DNA of 64,000 nt from Acidovorax benzenivorans (GCF_028680575.1 NZ_JAPCKI010000003.1:62001-126000); one strand, 5' to 3'. Positions 25,801-34,054 are shown, counted from the first letter of the stretch. Made by a program: numbers and translations. The notes: generated by a model not told the origin, from the sequence alone.

Positions 25801-26739
25801 TTGGGGTCTCAAGGCCAGCGTCGCCTGGATCTGTTCTTCCGCTAGCTCAACGTTGCCTTGATCAAGTGCGGCGCGCGCTGCTTGGCGGGCAATGTTGGCG
25901 GGATCACGGGCCGCGCGCGCTGCGCGCTCGACCGCTTGCTGCATGGCCGCCAGTCGTTCCACCATCACCGTGTCAGCGGGGTAGCGCTGCAGGAATGCGC
26001 GTACACGGGGCAGGTTGGCCTGTGTGTTGGCCAACCGATCCAGAGCGCGGCGCCACAGGTCCTGCAGTTGCTGGGCGTTCGTGTCGGGCTGCTCTGCCAG
26101 GGTCTCGATTTCCCGCGCCACTGCCGCTGGGTTTTCGCCCTGGTACATACGCAGCTCCAGTTGTGCCAGCCGGTAGCGGGATTCTCCGGTCTGCTGGTAC
26201 AGCCTGGCCAACTGGCGTTGGGACTCGGTGCTCTTTTTGGCCGTCGCTCCCATGATCTGGTGGTATTCCAGTGCCAGGCCACCGAGTGTGGGCGGGCCTT
26301 GCGGAAACAGTTCGCGCGCCAGGTCGGCAGCCTCGGCTTTGCGGCCTGCGCGCGCCATCAGGCGCATCTGGGCCAGTTTTTCGCGGTCGGGGCCATAGAC
26401 GCGGATCAGGGTTTCCAACTCCTGGGTCAGTGCGTGGCCCGGGTGGCGCGCGCGCAAGGTGGCCAGAACGCGCTGAGCCTCATCGTTTTTCTTCTCGCGC
26501 AGCGCCAAGTCGCCCAGCGTCGCCAAACCTTCCGGGGAATTCGGGTCCATGGCCAGCAGCTTGTCCACCAACTGTCGAGCCATATCGGGGCGATTCTTGC
26601 TGGCCCACATGCGGGCGCCGCTGAGCAGTTCGGCCTCGATGGCGGGCGGAGTGCTGGCATACACGCCTTGCAGCCCGGGCAGACAGGCCGTGGCGAGCAG
26701 GGTCAGTGAGGGCAGCCAGCGGCGGGTACTGCGGCTCAC
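22831..26739 (-). CDS. bcsC: Cellulose synthase outer-membrane export protein BcsC
   Basis: About 1302 residues. An N-terminal signal peptide (SLTLLATACLPGLQGVYA) is followed by about 900 residues of TPR-type helical repeats (many ALxxxPxxA...G units). A C-terminal beta-barrel porin domain of about 330 residues ends in YYAPTSFMVYGRYRFEP. BcsC carries cellulose across the periplasm and outer membrane. GTG 26739 forms a GTGA overlap with the bcsZ stop and has GGTGG 5 bp upstream; GTG 26748 in the same frame is an alternative. Length is somewhat above the E. coli protein (1157). Confidence 0.95.
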   Translation of the reverse strand: MSRSTRRWLPSLTLLATACLPGLQGVYASTPPAIEAELLSGARMWASKNRPDMARQLVDKLLAMDPNSPEGLATLGDLALREKKNDEAQRVLATLRARHPGHALTQELETLIRVYGPDREKLAQMRLMARAGRKAEAADLARELFPQGPPTLGGLALEYHQIMGATAKKSTESQRQLARLYQQTGESRYRLAQLELRMYQGENPAAVAREIETLAEQPDTNAQQLQDLWRRALDRLANTQANLPRVRAFLQRYPADTVMVERLAAMQQAVERAARAARDPANIARQAARAALDQGNVELAEEQIQATLALRPQDGESLGNLGLIRLRQGQHAQAQELFGQAYALTRQGRWQELQATAKFWGLLRQADRAIEQDELSTAASLTDRALQMQPQSADALTTLAGIRDLQGDHALAEDLYQQALRQEPDGTSAIKGLASLYARTGRVSKALTLLTEAAARDAALAEKLSSVQADVLVAQAEDDLRAQRLGPALRALESAVVLTPDDAWIRHRLARVYLRLGRPQEALHAMDEGVARTLSGTTNAEMLYARALIRSALDDDNAALADMQRIPAADQTDSMRALVRRSSVKSLVAKALTTQTPTDAEALLRQAEQVAGNEADLLYTVANAWFRRAQPAGGVAVFARLASRVPTLAPDTQLDYAQLLNRAEDDAGLAEQLPRLLQAKGWSAEQEARLVALYTAHQERLIEQQRQAGRASEASRLARKALPLPDTLSTPRQRTQAQARLLMAAAEYADAAQLLRPLALTQPDDLPVRMALADALSRLQDSGAARAAADEAAWLKDRLPPGDAGQQLALLRIWQRIGRMDEAQALAARLLEAFPQDSDVLLHAARLERANRNYAQAMVFFRSALMLETLGKAPTPATAPDTQVSNDPGHPLALQQSYTLSAPADAAVVAKIQGEIDAIEARRQPRIEAGHQALSKRSTDGISSLRGWERPVVAWMPRGYDGHYFLHVDRVQLDAGNLPADGPDLLTYGQVAASPPGSPFVTELRQRGQGTNLGFGYVKDDLQWDIGATGVGFPVTNMVGGLAKTGDLGRYSYKLEAYRRPITGSLLSYAGARDPITGQIWGGVVATGAAGRLSTDIGPYSTSLSLSLAALTGKNVEKNTRIQMRWALDRDVWRHRYSVVNLGVAVSAWHYGKDLSEYSFGHGGYYSPRNYVSVALPLEWSGRRGALTWVARGSVSVSRSSSGDSDYFPQSALLQSLARARLAADGGVPVYAGSSGSGFGRSFRGALEYQVTQHLALGAQLELDRSAYYAPTSFMVYGRYRFEPTGAPLDNRPRPVQTYSSF

Positions 26740-27890
26740 GGTTTCCACCGTACAGTGAGTTGGCCAGTTGCCGTGAAGCGATATTGCCCCTCCATGGCGC
26801 CAAGTCCAAACAAGCCGAGCATTTGTTCGTAGTAGGCAGTAGGGCGCAAGGGGCGAGCCTCTAGCCGCATGCGCTGCGATTGCAGGGCGCGGTCATCCCC
26901 CACAGCCCGCAAAAACGGCAGGACTGCTGCTGAGAACCCGGACGGGGCTGGGCCCGAGGCCTGGGCTGTCAGGATATTGATGGACTCTGGCGGGTAACCC
27001 TGTTCACGCACAAAGCGCGCCATGGGCTGCAGATTGTCCAGTAGGGCCTTGCGATCAGGTGCGTTGGCGTGCAGCATGCCCGCCCACAGATAGACGCGAA
27101 TCGCGTTGTAGCTGCCCTGGCCTTTTTCCTTGCCTTTGTCGTCCACCAGAAAGCCCTGCTTGGCGTCGTACACGGTCCAGTCGGGGGCAAAGCCCTTGGG
27201 CGACGCGCCCTGGATGATCTTGAGCGAGCTATCCGCCAGTTGCTTCCACTCGGGCTGTGGGTCTACTGCGGCCAGCCAGTGCATCAGGTGCAAGGGCATG
27301 TAGCTGGGGTTCAGGCGCCAACGGCCATTGTCTTGTACAAACCCTTGGGGGGCGGGCAGCAGGGTCAGCCCCAGGCCTGGCAGGTCGGCGGTTTCCTCGC
27401 GCAGGATGCGTGCGGCCAGCAGGGCCGAGAGTGCACGGTAGCTGCGCACGTTCCACAGTCGGCCTGCCTCGCCCAATGCATAGGCGATCCAGAGGTCGGC
27501 GTCAGAGGCCGCGTTGCTGTCGATGACACCCCAGGTGCCATCGGGGCGTTTACCCCACAGCCAGGCGGGTAAACGGGCCGTCAGGTCTCCATCGCACAGG
27601 TTGTTTTCGGTCCAGCGCAACAATTTGTCGAAGGAGGCCCGGTCATTGGCTACCAGCGAAAAAAACAAAGCGTAGGCTTGGCCTTCGGAATAAGTCTGTC
27701 CGCCTTCGGCATCGTCCGAGATGACGCGGCCGCCTGCGTTGATGAACTGTGCCTTGAACGCCTCCCAGGCGGGCCACCCGGGGCGGTCTGCAGCGGGCTG
27801 TGGCTGTGCGCTGAGGCTGGGCAGCCAGGATAGCAGCGCAGCACTGCCGCCGACCTGCAGGGCGGTACGCCGACGGATGGGATCAGTCAT
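26736..27890 (-). CDS. bcsZ: Cellulase BcsZ, glycoside hydrolase family 8
   Basis: A 384-residue periplasmic endo-1,4-beta-glucanase needed for orderly cellulose secretion. A signal peptide with a twin-arginine-like IRRRTALQVGGSAALL is present. The catalytic acid is Glu69 (TYSEGQAYALFF) and the base Asp130 (SNAASDADLWIAYAL). Their spacing of 61 residues equals that of E. coli BcsZ (E55/D116, from memory). The WLWGKRPDGTWGVIDSN block is typical of GH8. The start overlaps the bcsB stop by 8 nt. The stop overlaps the bcsC start. Confidence 0.96.
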   Translation of the reverse strand: MTDPIRRRTALQVGGSAALLSWLPSLSAQPQPAADRPGWPAWEAFKAQFINAGGRVISDDAEGGQTYSEGQAYALFFSLVANDRASFDKLLRWTENNLCDGDLTARLPAWLWGKRPDGTWGVIDSNAASDADLWIAYALGEAGRLWNVRSYRALSALLAARILREETADLPGLGLTLLPAPQGFVQDNGRWRLNPSYMPLHLMHWLAAVDPQPEWKQLADSSLKIIQGASPKGFAPDWTVYDAKQGFLVDDKGKEKGQGSYNAIRVYLWAGMLHANAPDRKALLDNLQPMARFVREQGYPPESINILTAQASGPAPSGFSAAVLPFLRAVGDDRALQSQRMRLEARPLRPTAYYEQMLGLFGLGAMEGQYRFTATGQLTVRWKP

Positions 27891-30309
27891 GCGGGGATGC
27901 CAGTCGGCGGCGCGCCATGGTGCGCAGGGCGCCGTAGATGATGAAGGTCAGCAGCAGACCCGTGGCAATGCCTGCCAACGCCAGCAGCAAGGGGTGACTG
28001 TGCAAGTGGAACCACAGGCGCTGCCACCACGGCAGGTCGCCCACGTAGTACACCGGCTTGATGCGAAAGCTCTCGATGGCGTCTCCGCGCATCAGCCCCA
28101 GGTCTCCGCGCAGGCTCTTGATCTTGCCCGCATCGTTCAGGCTCTGGCTCAGCAGTCCCATGGCATCCTTGTCGGTGGCCGTGAGCGCCACCACACTGCG
28201 TCCGCTTTGCAAGGGCGACTCGAACCCGGTGACCGCAGCAAGTGGTCCTGTGCCCTGCAGCACGGCTTGCCCCCCGGAGGCGGACAGGCGATGCTCGGAT
28301 TCCAGGTTGAATAGCTCGATGAACGAGCCCAGGGCGCGTTCCAGTGGCTGCACCGACCGGGTGCCAGCGGCCAGCAGGGCTGGCAGGTGGCTCTGCCATT
28401 GCTCCAGCAGGCCATCGCTGTCGGCCTGGGACACGATCAGGATGTCTGTGTCACCTGCCTTGTTGGCGTCTGCGGCTCGCAGCAGTTGAAAGCGAGTGCC
28501 GGGATAACCGGTCGATGCACTCATGCGGCCCACGGAGGTCAGGAAAACCTCTATGTCGGCCGTGCTGGGCCGGTTGGGCAAGATGATGGAGGTCTGCGCC
28601 AGATCAGGCACCCGGGTGAACGGGAAGCCGCTGTTGGCATAAGCCGCCAGATTGGGCATGGCCAGGTAGTGGCGAAAACCAGTCAGGTCGATCGTGGATT
28701 GCGGATCGATGGCCGCGAACAGCTCGGTGGGGGGCGCGGACTTGCAGCGTCCCAGGTCGTTCGGCGGAATCTGGAACGAGAACTGCAACTGGTTATCGCC
28801 GCCGATCATGAAGGCGGGGATCTTCAGGTCCGAGCGGTTTTGTGCGTTGCCATCGTCGAACAGGGGCAGCATCACGGTGTTCTTGCCACTGGTGCGTTCT
28901 TCGCGCGACTGCAGGGGGTAGGACTGGATGAACTGGTTGTTGATGGAGATGTTCAGACTGCCATGGTCCGACACGCTGCTCGGGGTGTAACGGTAGGCCA
29001 AGTCCAGCGGCACGCCCTTGGCGTTCCAGGTGAACAGGTCGGGGGCCATGCGGGTGTAAATGTTCACCGTGTCGTTGAGCACTGTGCCGCGCAGTTGCAG
29101 GTCCGAGGGGTTGCCCACCAGCTCGGCCAGCTTCACCGGCCGCTGGTTGGTGATCCAGCGAGGCGCGTCGTAGGGCTTGGTCAGGGCCGGGTAGTCCAGC
29201 GACTTGACCGAAATGGTCTGCCCTGACAGCACCGCTTTGCCCAGAGCCAGGGCGTCGGCAGCCATCTGTAGCTGCGCGTCGTCCTGGCCCAGCACCAGTA
29301 GCAGTTTGGCGCCCAGCACCTCGGGGTGGTTGATCAGGGAGATCGTGGGCGCAGTCACTGGCTCCATGTCCTGCAGGAACGCGGGACGGTGGCTATTGGT
29401 GGCCAGGACCACGGCGTGCGAGCGCGGCAACTGGTTCTCCAGCACGGGGAACTGGTTGCCCCGGTAGCCAGCGAGCATACCGATCCAGCTGGCAATGGAG
29501 CCCGACGCCTTCAGTGTGCCGGTGCTGGGTTGGCTGCCGTACACAAACGGCAGCTTCACAGGGCGGTTGTCACGTGGGTCAAAAAACGGAGCGGGCAGCA
29601 GTGCAAGGTCGTTGCGCAGCGGAATCTGCCGCAGTGAGAGCTCCAGCTGGCTGTCGTTGCTAATGGTGGCCCAGAGGCTGGAATGGGTGGGTGTCTCGCA
29701 TTCCATCGTGTAGTGGCCGATGAACTGGAAGCGAAACCGGTTGTAGTCCGTGAAATAGCGGGGGTCGATGTTCAGCTCGACCGTCTGTGGAGTGCCTAGG
29801 CGTTCCTTATCCAGCACCACGGTCTGCAAGGTTTCGTCATTGAGCATCAGCTTGAGATGCGACAGTGACGGGATCAGCGCAGGCGACAGCGTGAAGGTCA
29901 GGCGCAGCTTGGCGGCCTCAACGACCTCGTCGCGTCGCACTCCCACTCCCACGCTGGCTTCACTCTCCACGCCGCGCAAGGAAATAGGGCGCCCCACGCC
30001 CAGCTCCTTGAGGCTGACTTTCCACTGCCGCGCAGGCAACGCTGGTGCCACCAACGGGCTGGTTTCACTCGTGCTGTCGCTGGTCGGCGCGGTGCGGGCC
30101 GCCTCACGCTCCTGGCGGGTCAGCGCCTTCTCTTTGGCCGCAGCGTTGCGGGCCTTGCCTGTCTGGGCGCTGGCTTCCGGAGCGGGGGCAGAGATCAGCC
30201 CGGCAGTGATCAACGCGATAAAAAGGGGGAGTGCGCGGGTGGCGGAAGTGGATTTCACAGTGTTCTTTTTGCTGGCTCGCACCTGGTGGATGAGACGCAT
30301 CGGTCCCAT
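27883..30309 (-). CDS. bcsB: Cellulose synthase periplasmic subunit BcsB
   Basis: An 808-residue co-catalytic subunit that guides cellulose through the periplasm and anchors to BcsA. It has an N-terminal signal segment (LPLFIALITAGLISAPAPEASA), two carbohydrate-binding/flavodoxin-like pairs (for example VVLGQDDAQLQMAADALALGKAVL and LIVSQADSDGLLEQWQSHLPALL), and the required C-terminal amphipathic helix plus membrane helix (LLLALAGIATGLLLTFIIYGAL). It is the first gene of the operon, whereas bcsA usually comes first. The start is uncertain among ATG 30309, ATG 30300 and GTG 30258. An inverted repeat lies 11 bp upstream of 30309. Confidence 0.95.
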   Translation of the reverse strand: MGPMRLIHQVRASKKNTVKSTSATRALPLFIALITAGLISAPAPEASAQTGKARNAAAKEKALTRQEREAARTAPTSDSTSETSPLVAPALPARQWKVSLKELGVGRPISLRGVESEASVGVGVRRDEVVEAAKLRLTFTLSPALIPSLSHLKLMLNDETLQTVVLDKERLGTPQTVELNIDPRYFTDYNRFRFQFIGHYTMECETPTHSSLWATISNDSQLELSLRQIPLRNDLALLPAPFFDPRDNRPVKLPFVYGSQPSTGTLKASGSIASWIGMLAGYRGNQFPVLENQLPRSHAVVLATNSHRPAFLQDMEPVTAPTISLINHPEVLGAKLLLVLGQDDAQLQMAADALALGKAVLSGQTISVKSLDYPALTKPYDAPRWITNQRPVKLAELVGNPSDLQLRGTVLNDTVNIYTRMAPDLFTWNAKGVPLDLAYRYTPSSVSDHGSLNISINNQFIQSYPLQSREERTSGKNTVMLPLFDDGNAQNRSDLKIPAFMIGGDNQLQFSFQIPPNDLGRCKSAPPTELFAAIDPQSTIDLTGFRHYLAMPNLAAYANSGFPFTRVPDLAQTSIILPNRPSTADIEVFLTSVGRMSASTGYPGTRFQLLRAADANKAGDTDILIVSQADSDGLLEQWQSHLPALLAAGTRSVQPLERALGSFIELFNLESEHRLSASGGQAVLQGTGPLAAVTGFESPLQSGRSVVALTATDKDAMGLLSQSLNDAGKIKSLRGDLGLMRGDAIESFRIKPVYYVGDLPWWQRLWFHLHSHPLLLALAGIATGLLLTFIIYGALRTMARRRLASPHD

Positions 30310-30319
30310 GCCCGGGCGG

Positions 30320-30335
30320 TGTCACTTGTATGACA
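30320..30335. promoter_or_regulatory. Inverted repeat TGTCA-N6-TGACA upstream of bcsB
   Basis: TGTCA (30320-30324) and TGACA (30331-30335) are separated by 6 nt. An overlapping second dyad, CACTT-N8-AAGTG, runs from 30323 to 30340. It lies 11 bp before the first bcsB start candidate, a likely operator position. The binding protein is unknown. Confidence 0.4.
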
Positions 30336-30702
30336 AAGTGTATCGATGAGGCCGTGCCGTGCCACTTCGCATGACATTTGTTTGCAATTGCTGCGCCGAC
30401 TGCGTTGTTGCCTGACTGCAGTAGGTACGTGGAGCGTGGGGGCTTGGATTCATGGTTCGAAAAATCGGTGCGCGTCTGTGGCGCTATCGGGTCACCATGG
30501 TATGACGGGCGGCATGCTCCATGGCGGGCTGACAGCGGGCAGAGCACGCGGCGGTTCTTGCAAAGACACATCCGTTGCCACCCGTAGAGGGCGGACACCG
30601 GGGCCGTGGGCCCCAGGTGGCCAGACGATGGTGCTGTCGGTGGACGACTCCGGGCCATGGGGCCTGGGCCGCCACGGGCGGGGAAGCAATTGGTCTGGAA
30701 AC

Positions 30703-30738
30703 AAAAAAGCCTGCTACTTATGGGTAGCAGGCTTTTTG
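30703..30738 (-). terminator. Terminator of tRNA-Lys
   Basis: A 10-bp stem (AGCCTGCTAC 30708-30717 with GTAGCAGGCT 30724-30733) is flanked by A6 on the left, which reads as T6 on the minus strand, and T5 on the right. It lies 18 bp after the CCA end of the tRNA and can also work on the plus strand. Confidence 0.9.
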
Positions 30739-30755
30739 TGCCTTGCGGCTTGATT

Positions 30756-30831
30756 TGGTGGGTCCTGAGTGACTCGAACACTCGACCTACGGATTAAGAG
30801 TCCGCTGCTCTACCAACTGAGCTAAGAACCC
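30756..30831 (-). tRNA. tRNA-Lys (anticodon CTT)
   Basis: A 76-nt gene with encoded CCA. The acceptor arms GGGTTCT and AGGACCC pair fully (one T-G), the D arm reads TAGCTCAGTTGGTAGAGCA, and the T arm contains GTTCGAGT. The anticodon stem has the loop CTCTTAA, so positions 34-36 are CTT, decoding AAG lysine. A promoter lies at 30871-30900 and a terminator behind it. It is a single-gene unit divergent from nothing else nearby. Confidence 0.97.
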
Positions 30832-30870
30832 AAATCTTTTAAATTTGTCTGCATCGCTGCAGAGCCTCGA

Positions 30871-30900
30871 ATTATGCACTAATTTTTGTGCATCTCGCAA
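30871..30900 (-). promoter_or_regulatory. Candidate promoter of tRNA-Lys
   Basis: On the minus strand TTGCGA (30900-30895), 18 bp, CATAAT (30876-30871) lies 39 bp before the tRNA. A dyad TGCAC-TAATTTTT-GTGCA overlaps the spacer. Confidence 0.6.
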
Positions 30901-30914
30901 GTCGGGTCAAAAAA

Positions 30915-31799
30915 TTATTGCATCGCGTTGCGGCTGGCCAGTTCGACAAAGAGGCCGCTGTGGTCCAGTTCGCCGAGGCCGTGGTCCACGCCCTCGGCGT
31001 ACAGCGCCTCAAACAGCGCGGTGATGGGGGCGTCGAAACCTGTCTCCTGGGCGGTGGCCAGCGCGTTGCGCATGTCCTTCAATTGGACGGCCATGCGGCC
31101 CCGGGGGGCAAAGTCGCGCTCGACCATGCGCTGGCCGTGCAGCTGCAGGATGCGGCTGTCGGCAAAACCGCCGCTGATGGCCTCACGGACCTTGGCCATG
31201 TCGGCGCCGCCCTTGGCGGCAAACAGCAGTGCTTCGGCCACAGCACCAATGGTGATGCCCACAATCATCTGGTTGGCCAGCTTGGCTAGCTGCCCGGCAC
31301 CGTGTGGCCCCACATGCGTGGCGCGCCCCAGGCTGGCAAACACGGGCTGGGCGCGGGCAAAGTCCTCGGGCCGTCCGCCGACCATGATGGCCAGGGTGCC
31401 GGCTTCGGCGCCGACGGTACCACCCGACACCGGTGCGTCCAGGTGGGTCAGGCCCAGCTCGCCCAGGCGGGCCGCGTGGTCGCGAGCCTCGCTGGGCTGG
31501 ATGGAGGCCATGTCAATGAACAAAGAGCCTGGGCGCATCGCCCGGGCGGTGCCTTGTTCAAACAGGACCCGCCCCACGACTGGGCCATTTTCGAGCAGGC
31601 TGATGGCAATGTCTGCGTCCTTGACGGCATCGGCAGGGCTGCCATGCACAGTCACACCCCACTGCGCCAGCGGTTCCGCCTTGGCGCGGGTGCGGTTCCA
31701 TGCATGCACTTGGTGGCCTGCTTCGCTGAGGCGCCTGGCCATGGGCAACCCCATCATGCCAATGCCGAGAACGGCGATGCGAAGCGGTGTGGTGGTCAT
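30915..31799 (-). CDS. NAD(P)-dependent beta-hydroxyacid dehydrogenase (3-hydroxyisobutyrate dehydrogenase/tartronate semialdehyde reductase family)
   Basis: A 294-residue protein with an N-terminal Rossmann fold (IAVLGIGMMGLPMARRLSEAGH, nucleotide loop GxGxMG at residues 11-16). FIDMASIQPSEARDHA and the substrate-binding DAPVSGGTVGAEAGTLAIMVGG follow near residue 120. The catalytic-lysine region is GAGQLAKLANQMIVG, with Lys about 170. These are hallmarks of the HIBADH/GarR family; the substrate (3-hydroxyisobutyrate, tartronate semialdehyde or similar) is not resolved. The start ATG 31799 gives the standard family N-terminus. The downstream end approaches the tRNA promoter. Confidence 0.9.
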   Translation of the reverse strand: MTTTPLRIAVLGIGMMGLPMARRLSEAGHQVHAWNRTRAKAEPLAQWGVTVHGSPADAVKDADIAISLLENGPVVGRVLFEQGTARAMRPGSLFIDMASIQPSEARDHAARLGELGLTHLDAPVSGGTVGAEAGTLAIMVGGRPEDFARAQPVFASLGRATHVGPHGAGQLAKLANQMIVGITIGAVAEALLFAAKGGADMAKVREAISGGFADSRILQLHGQRMVERDFAPRGRMAVQLKDMRNALATAQETGFDAPITALFEALYAEGVDHGLGELDHSGLFVELASRNAMQ

Positions 31800-32007
31800 G
31801 GCGTTGTTCTGCTGCGAAGAGGGGAATTCAGGGGCGTCTCTGTTGCCATCATGTGCCTTTTTGGTGCGCCAGTCTGTCACGGAGCTTGCAGCATGCGGCG
31901 ATTGGCCAGATGATTCTGCAGAACCAGTGCCGTTCCTGCGCTTGCAAGGCCCTTGAGGGGCGGCCGCATCGCGCGGAATGCCGCTCACTACACGGAGACC
32001 ATTGCCC

Positions 32008-32889
32008 ATGACCTTGCCCCTGTACGACCCCGCCTGGCTGGAGCGCATGTACAACAACCGTGCCCTGGTTCCCGACCACATGGACTACTTCCAGCGCTGG
32101 GCGCAAGACTCCGCCCAGGTGCGCGCCAGTGTCCCCTGCGCGCTGGATGTGGCTTATGGCACGGGGGCCGGGGAAACCCTGGACGTGTTCCCGTCCGCTC
32201 GCGCCGCAGGTGGGCCGGTGCCGGTGCTGGTGTTCATCCACGGCGGCTACTGGCGGTCGCTCGACAAATCCGACCACTCGTTCATCGCGCCGCCTTTTAC
32301 CCAGGCCGGGTTTTGTGTGGTGGTGGTGAACTACGCGCTGTGCCCGGGCACTCCGGAGGCTCCGGTCACCATTCCTCACATCGCGCGGCAGATGGAGACG
32401 GCGCTGGGTTGGGTGTGGCACCACATTGCCGCACATGGGGGGGACCCAAAGCGGATCACCGTGGCGGGGCACTCTGCCGGTGGGCAACTGGCAGCCCTGC
32501 TGCTCACCAGCGTGTGGCCTCTCATCGGCAAGGGCCTGCCCGATGGCCTGGTGCGCAATGCGCTGTCGATCTCTGGGGTGCACGATCTCGAACCCATCAT
32601 GCACACGCCCATGTACCAGTCGGTGTTGCACCTGACCGAGCAACAGGTGCTGCAATGCAGCCCCGCGCGTTTGCTGGAACCGCCCACTGGCACGCTGTAT
32701 TGCGCGGTGGGGGCTGATGAAAGCCCCGAGTTCCTGCGGCAGAACCAGCTCATGCAGGACGCCTGGGGCAGCCATTGTGTGCCCCGCAGCGTGGCCTTGC
32801 CGGGGCTGAATCACTTCAGTATCGTGGATGCACTGGCCAAGCCCGGCCATGACCTGCACCACATGGCGCAGAACCTGCTGCGGGCCTGA
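32008..32889 (+). CDS. Alpha/beta hydrolase, arylformamidase/esterase-like
   Basis: A 293-residue hydrolase of the kynurenine formamidase-like/hormone-sensitive lipase group. The oxyanion motif is FIHGGYWRSLDKS (near residue 76), the nucleophile Ser156 is in GHSAGG, an acid lies in the GADESPEFLRQ region (about 235), and the catalytic His is in PGLNHFSIVD (about 272). The opening YDPAWLERMYNNRALVPDH resembles proteins annotated as arylformamidase, but no tryptophan-catabolic genes are adjacent. GGAG lies about 10 bp before ATG 32008. It converges with guaC. Confidence 0.85.
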   Translation: MTLPLYDPAWLERMYNNRALVPDHMDYFQRWAQDSAQVRASVPCALDVAYGTGAGETLDVFPSARAAGGPVPVLVFIHGGYWRSLDKSDHSFIAPPFTQAGFCVVVVNYALCPGTPEAPVTIPHIARQMETALGWVWHHIAAHGGDPKRITVAGHSAGGQLAALLLTSVWPLIGKGLPDGLVRNALSISGVHDLEPIMHTPMYQSVLHLTEQQVLQCSPARLLEPPTGTLYCAVGADESPEFLRQNQLMQDAWGSHCVPRSVALPGLNHFSIVDALAKPGHDLHHMAQNLLRA

Positions 32890-32919
32890 CCGCGCCTTGA
32901 TTCGCGCGCGGGCGCTGGG

Positions 32920-33897
32920 TTACATCAGCAGGTGTTCACCTGCGTTGTCGCCGCCCAGGATCACATAGTTGACCTTGCGCACATCCATGAGCTTGGTGCC
33001 ACCCGAGTAGCTGATGGAGCTTTGCACGTCCTGCTCCATTTCAATCAGCGTGTCGGCCAGCTTGCCCTTGACTGGCTCCAGAATGCGCTTGCCTTCGACG
33101 TGCTTGTACTCGCCCTTGTTGAAATCGCTGGCAGAGCCGTAATACTCCTTGAACAACTCGCCATCCACCTCCACCGTCTTGCCGGGCGATTCTTCATGGC
33201 CCGCAAACAGCGAGCCGATCATCACCATGCTGGCGCCAAAACGGATGCTCTTGGCAATGTCGCCGTGGCTGCGGATACCGCCGTCGGCAATGATGGGTTT
33301 GGTGGCCACGCGGGCACACCACTTGAGCGCGCTGAGCTGCCAGCCGCCCGTGCCAAAACCCGTCTTGAGCTTGGTGATGCACACCTTGCCCGGACCCACG
33401 CCTACCTTGGTCGCGTCCGCCCCCCAGTTCTCCAGGTCGATGATGGCTTCGGGGGTGGCTACATTGCCGGCAATCACAAACGCCTTGGGCAGGTGTTGCT
33501 TGAGGTAGCCGATCATGTTCTTGACACTGTCGGCATGGCCGTGGGCAATGTCGATGGTGATGTACTCGGGCGTGAGGCCCAGGGCCACCAATTGGTCCAC
33601 GGTGTCGTAGTCGGGTTTTTTTACGCCCAGCGAGATCGACGCATAGCAGCCCTTGGCATGCATGTCCTTGACGAACTGGATGTTGTCCAGGTCAAAGCGA
33701 TGCATGACGTAGAAATAGCCGTTCTGTGCCATCCAGATGCAGATGCTTTCGTCCACCACCGTCTTCATGTTGGCGGGCACCACGGGCAGGCGAAAGCGGC
33801 GGCTGCCCAGCTCCACGCTGGCGTCGCATTCCGAGCGGCTTTCCACGCGGCATTTGCGGGGCAGCAGCAAGATGTTGTCGTAGTCGAAGATTTCCAT
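32920..33897 (-). CDS. guaC: GMP reductase
   Basis: A 325-residue TIM-barrel enzyme that converts GMP to IMP with NADPH in purine salvage. Motifs are the opening [13 protein letters not shown], the catalytic loop [23 protein letters not shown] with Cys173, [21 protein letters not shown], and the flap [20 protein letters not shown]. There are no CBS domains, which separates it from IMP dehydrogenase; the length fits the short GuaC type 2. A perfect 10-bp inverted repeat lies 24-48 bp before the ATG and may control expression. Confidence 0.96.
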   Translation of the reverse strand: MEIFDYDNILLLPRKCRVESRSECDASVELGSRRFRLPVVPANMKTVVDESICIWMAQNGYFYVMHRFDLDNIQFVKDMHAKGCYASISLGVKKPDYDTVDQLVALGLTPEYITIDIAHGHADSVKNMIGYLKQHLPKAFVIAGNVATPEAIIDLENWGADATKVGVGPGKVCITKLKTGFGTGGWQLSALKWCARVATKPIIADGGIRSHGDIAKSIRFGASMVMIGSLFAGHEESPGKTVEVDGELFKEYYGSASDFNKGEYKHVEGKRILEPVKGKLADTLIEMEQDVQSSISYSGGTKLMDVRKVNYVILGGDNAGEHLLM

Positions 33898-33921
33898 GAG
33901 ATTCCAAGCTCCAGTGAAGGA

Positions 33922-33945
33922 CGCGGCAAAACGATTTTTGCCGCG
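33922..33945. promoter_or_regulatory. Perfect inverted repeat upstream of guaC
   Basis: CGCGGCAAAA (33922-33931), CGAT, TTTTGCCGCG (33936-33945) form a 10-bp perfect stem with a tetraloop, 24 nt upstream of the guaC start codon. It could be an operator or an RNA hairpin. There is no U-run behind it on the guaC strand, so it is not a simple terminator. Confidence 0.55.
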
Positions 33946-34019
33946 GTGGGCGCTTGGCTTGGGACCGGCTTTGTGGGTGGCAGCGTGAAAGCCAACACCG
34001 AACCCTGGTTGCACAGGCA

Positions 34020-34054
34020 CAAAAAACCGGGCGTCAAGAAACTTGGGCCCGGTG
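34020..34054 (-). terminator. Rho-independent terminator after the 34101-34832 gene
   Basis: On the minus strand CCGGGC (34052-34047), a loop and GCCCGG (34032-34027) are followed by TTTTTT (34026-34021). A smaller perfect hairpin, GGCCGT/ACGGCC, sits at 34079-34094 just after the gene's stop codon. It separates this gene from guaC. Confidence 0.8.

Larger units (their letters stand above)
30310..30755 (-). other. 446-bp region upstream of the cellulose operon
   Basis: No gene is supported; open frames on both strands lack family resemblance. The segment must contain the promoter of bcsB-Z-C-E-F-Q-A-G. I see no convincing -35/-10 pair, only an inverted repeat next to bcsB (30320-30335), GC-rich palindromes such as GGGGCC-GTG-GGCCCC (about 30599-30613), and the tRNA terminator at 30703-30738. 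No c-di-GMP riboswitch core was recognised. Confidence 0.5.

Noticed and set aside
30346..30753. Open frames on both strands upstream of bcsB as possible small genes such as bcsR.
   Set aside because: Their translations lack any recognisable motif, have no good ribosome-binding sites and run through palindromes and the tRNA terminator.
33922..33945. Reading the guaC dyad as a PurR box.
   Set aside because: The half-sites share GCAAA but the symmetry centre is GA rather than the CpG centre of LacI/PurR operators, and the arm length differs.
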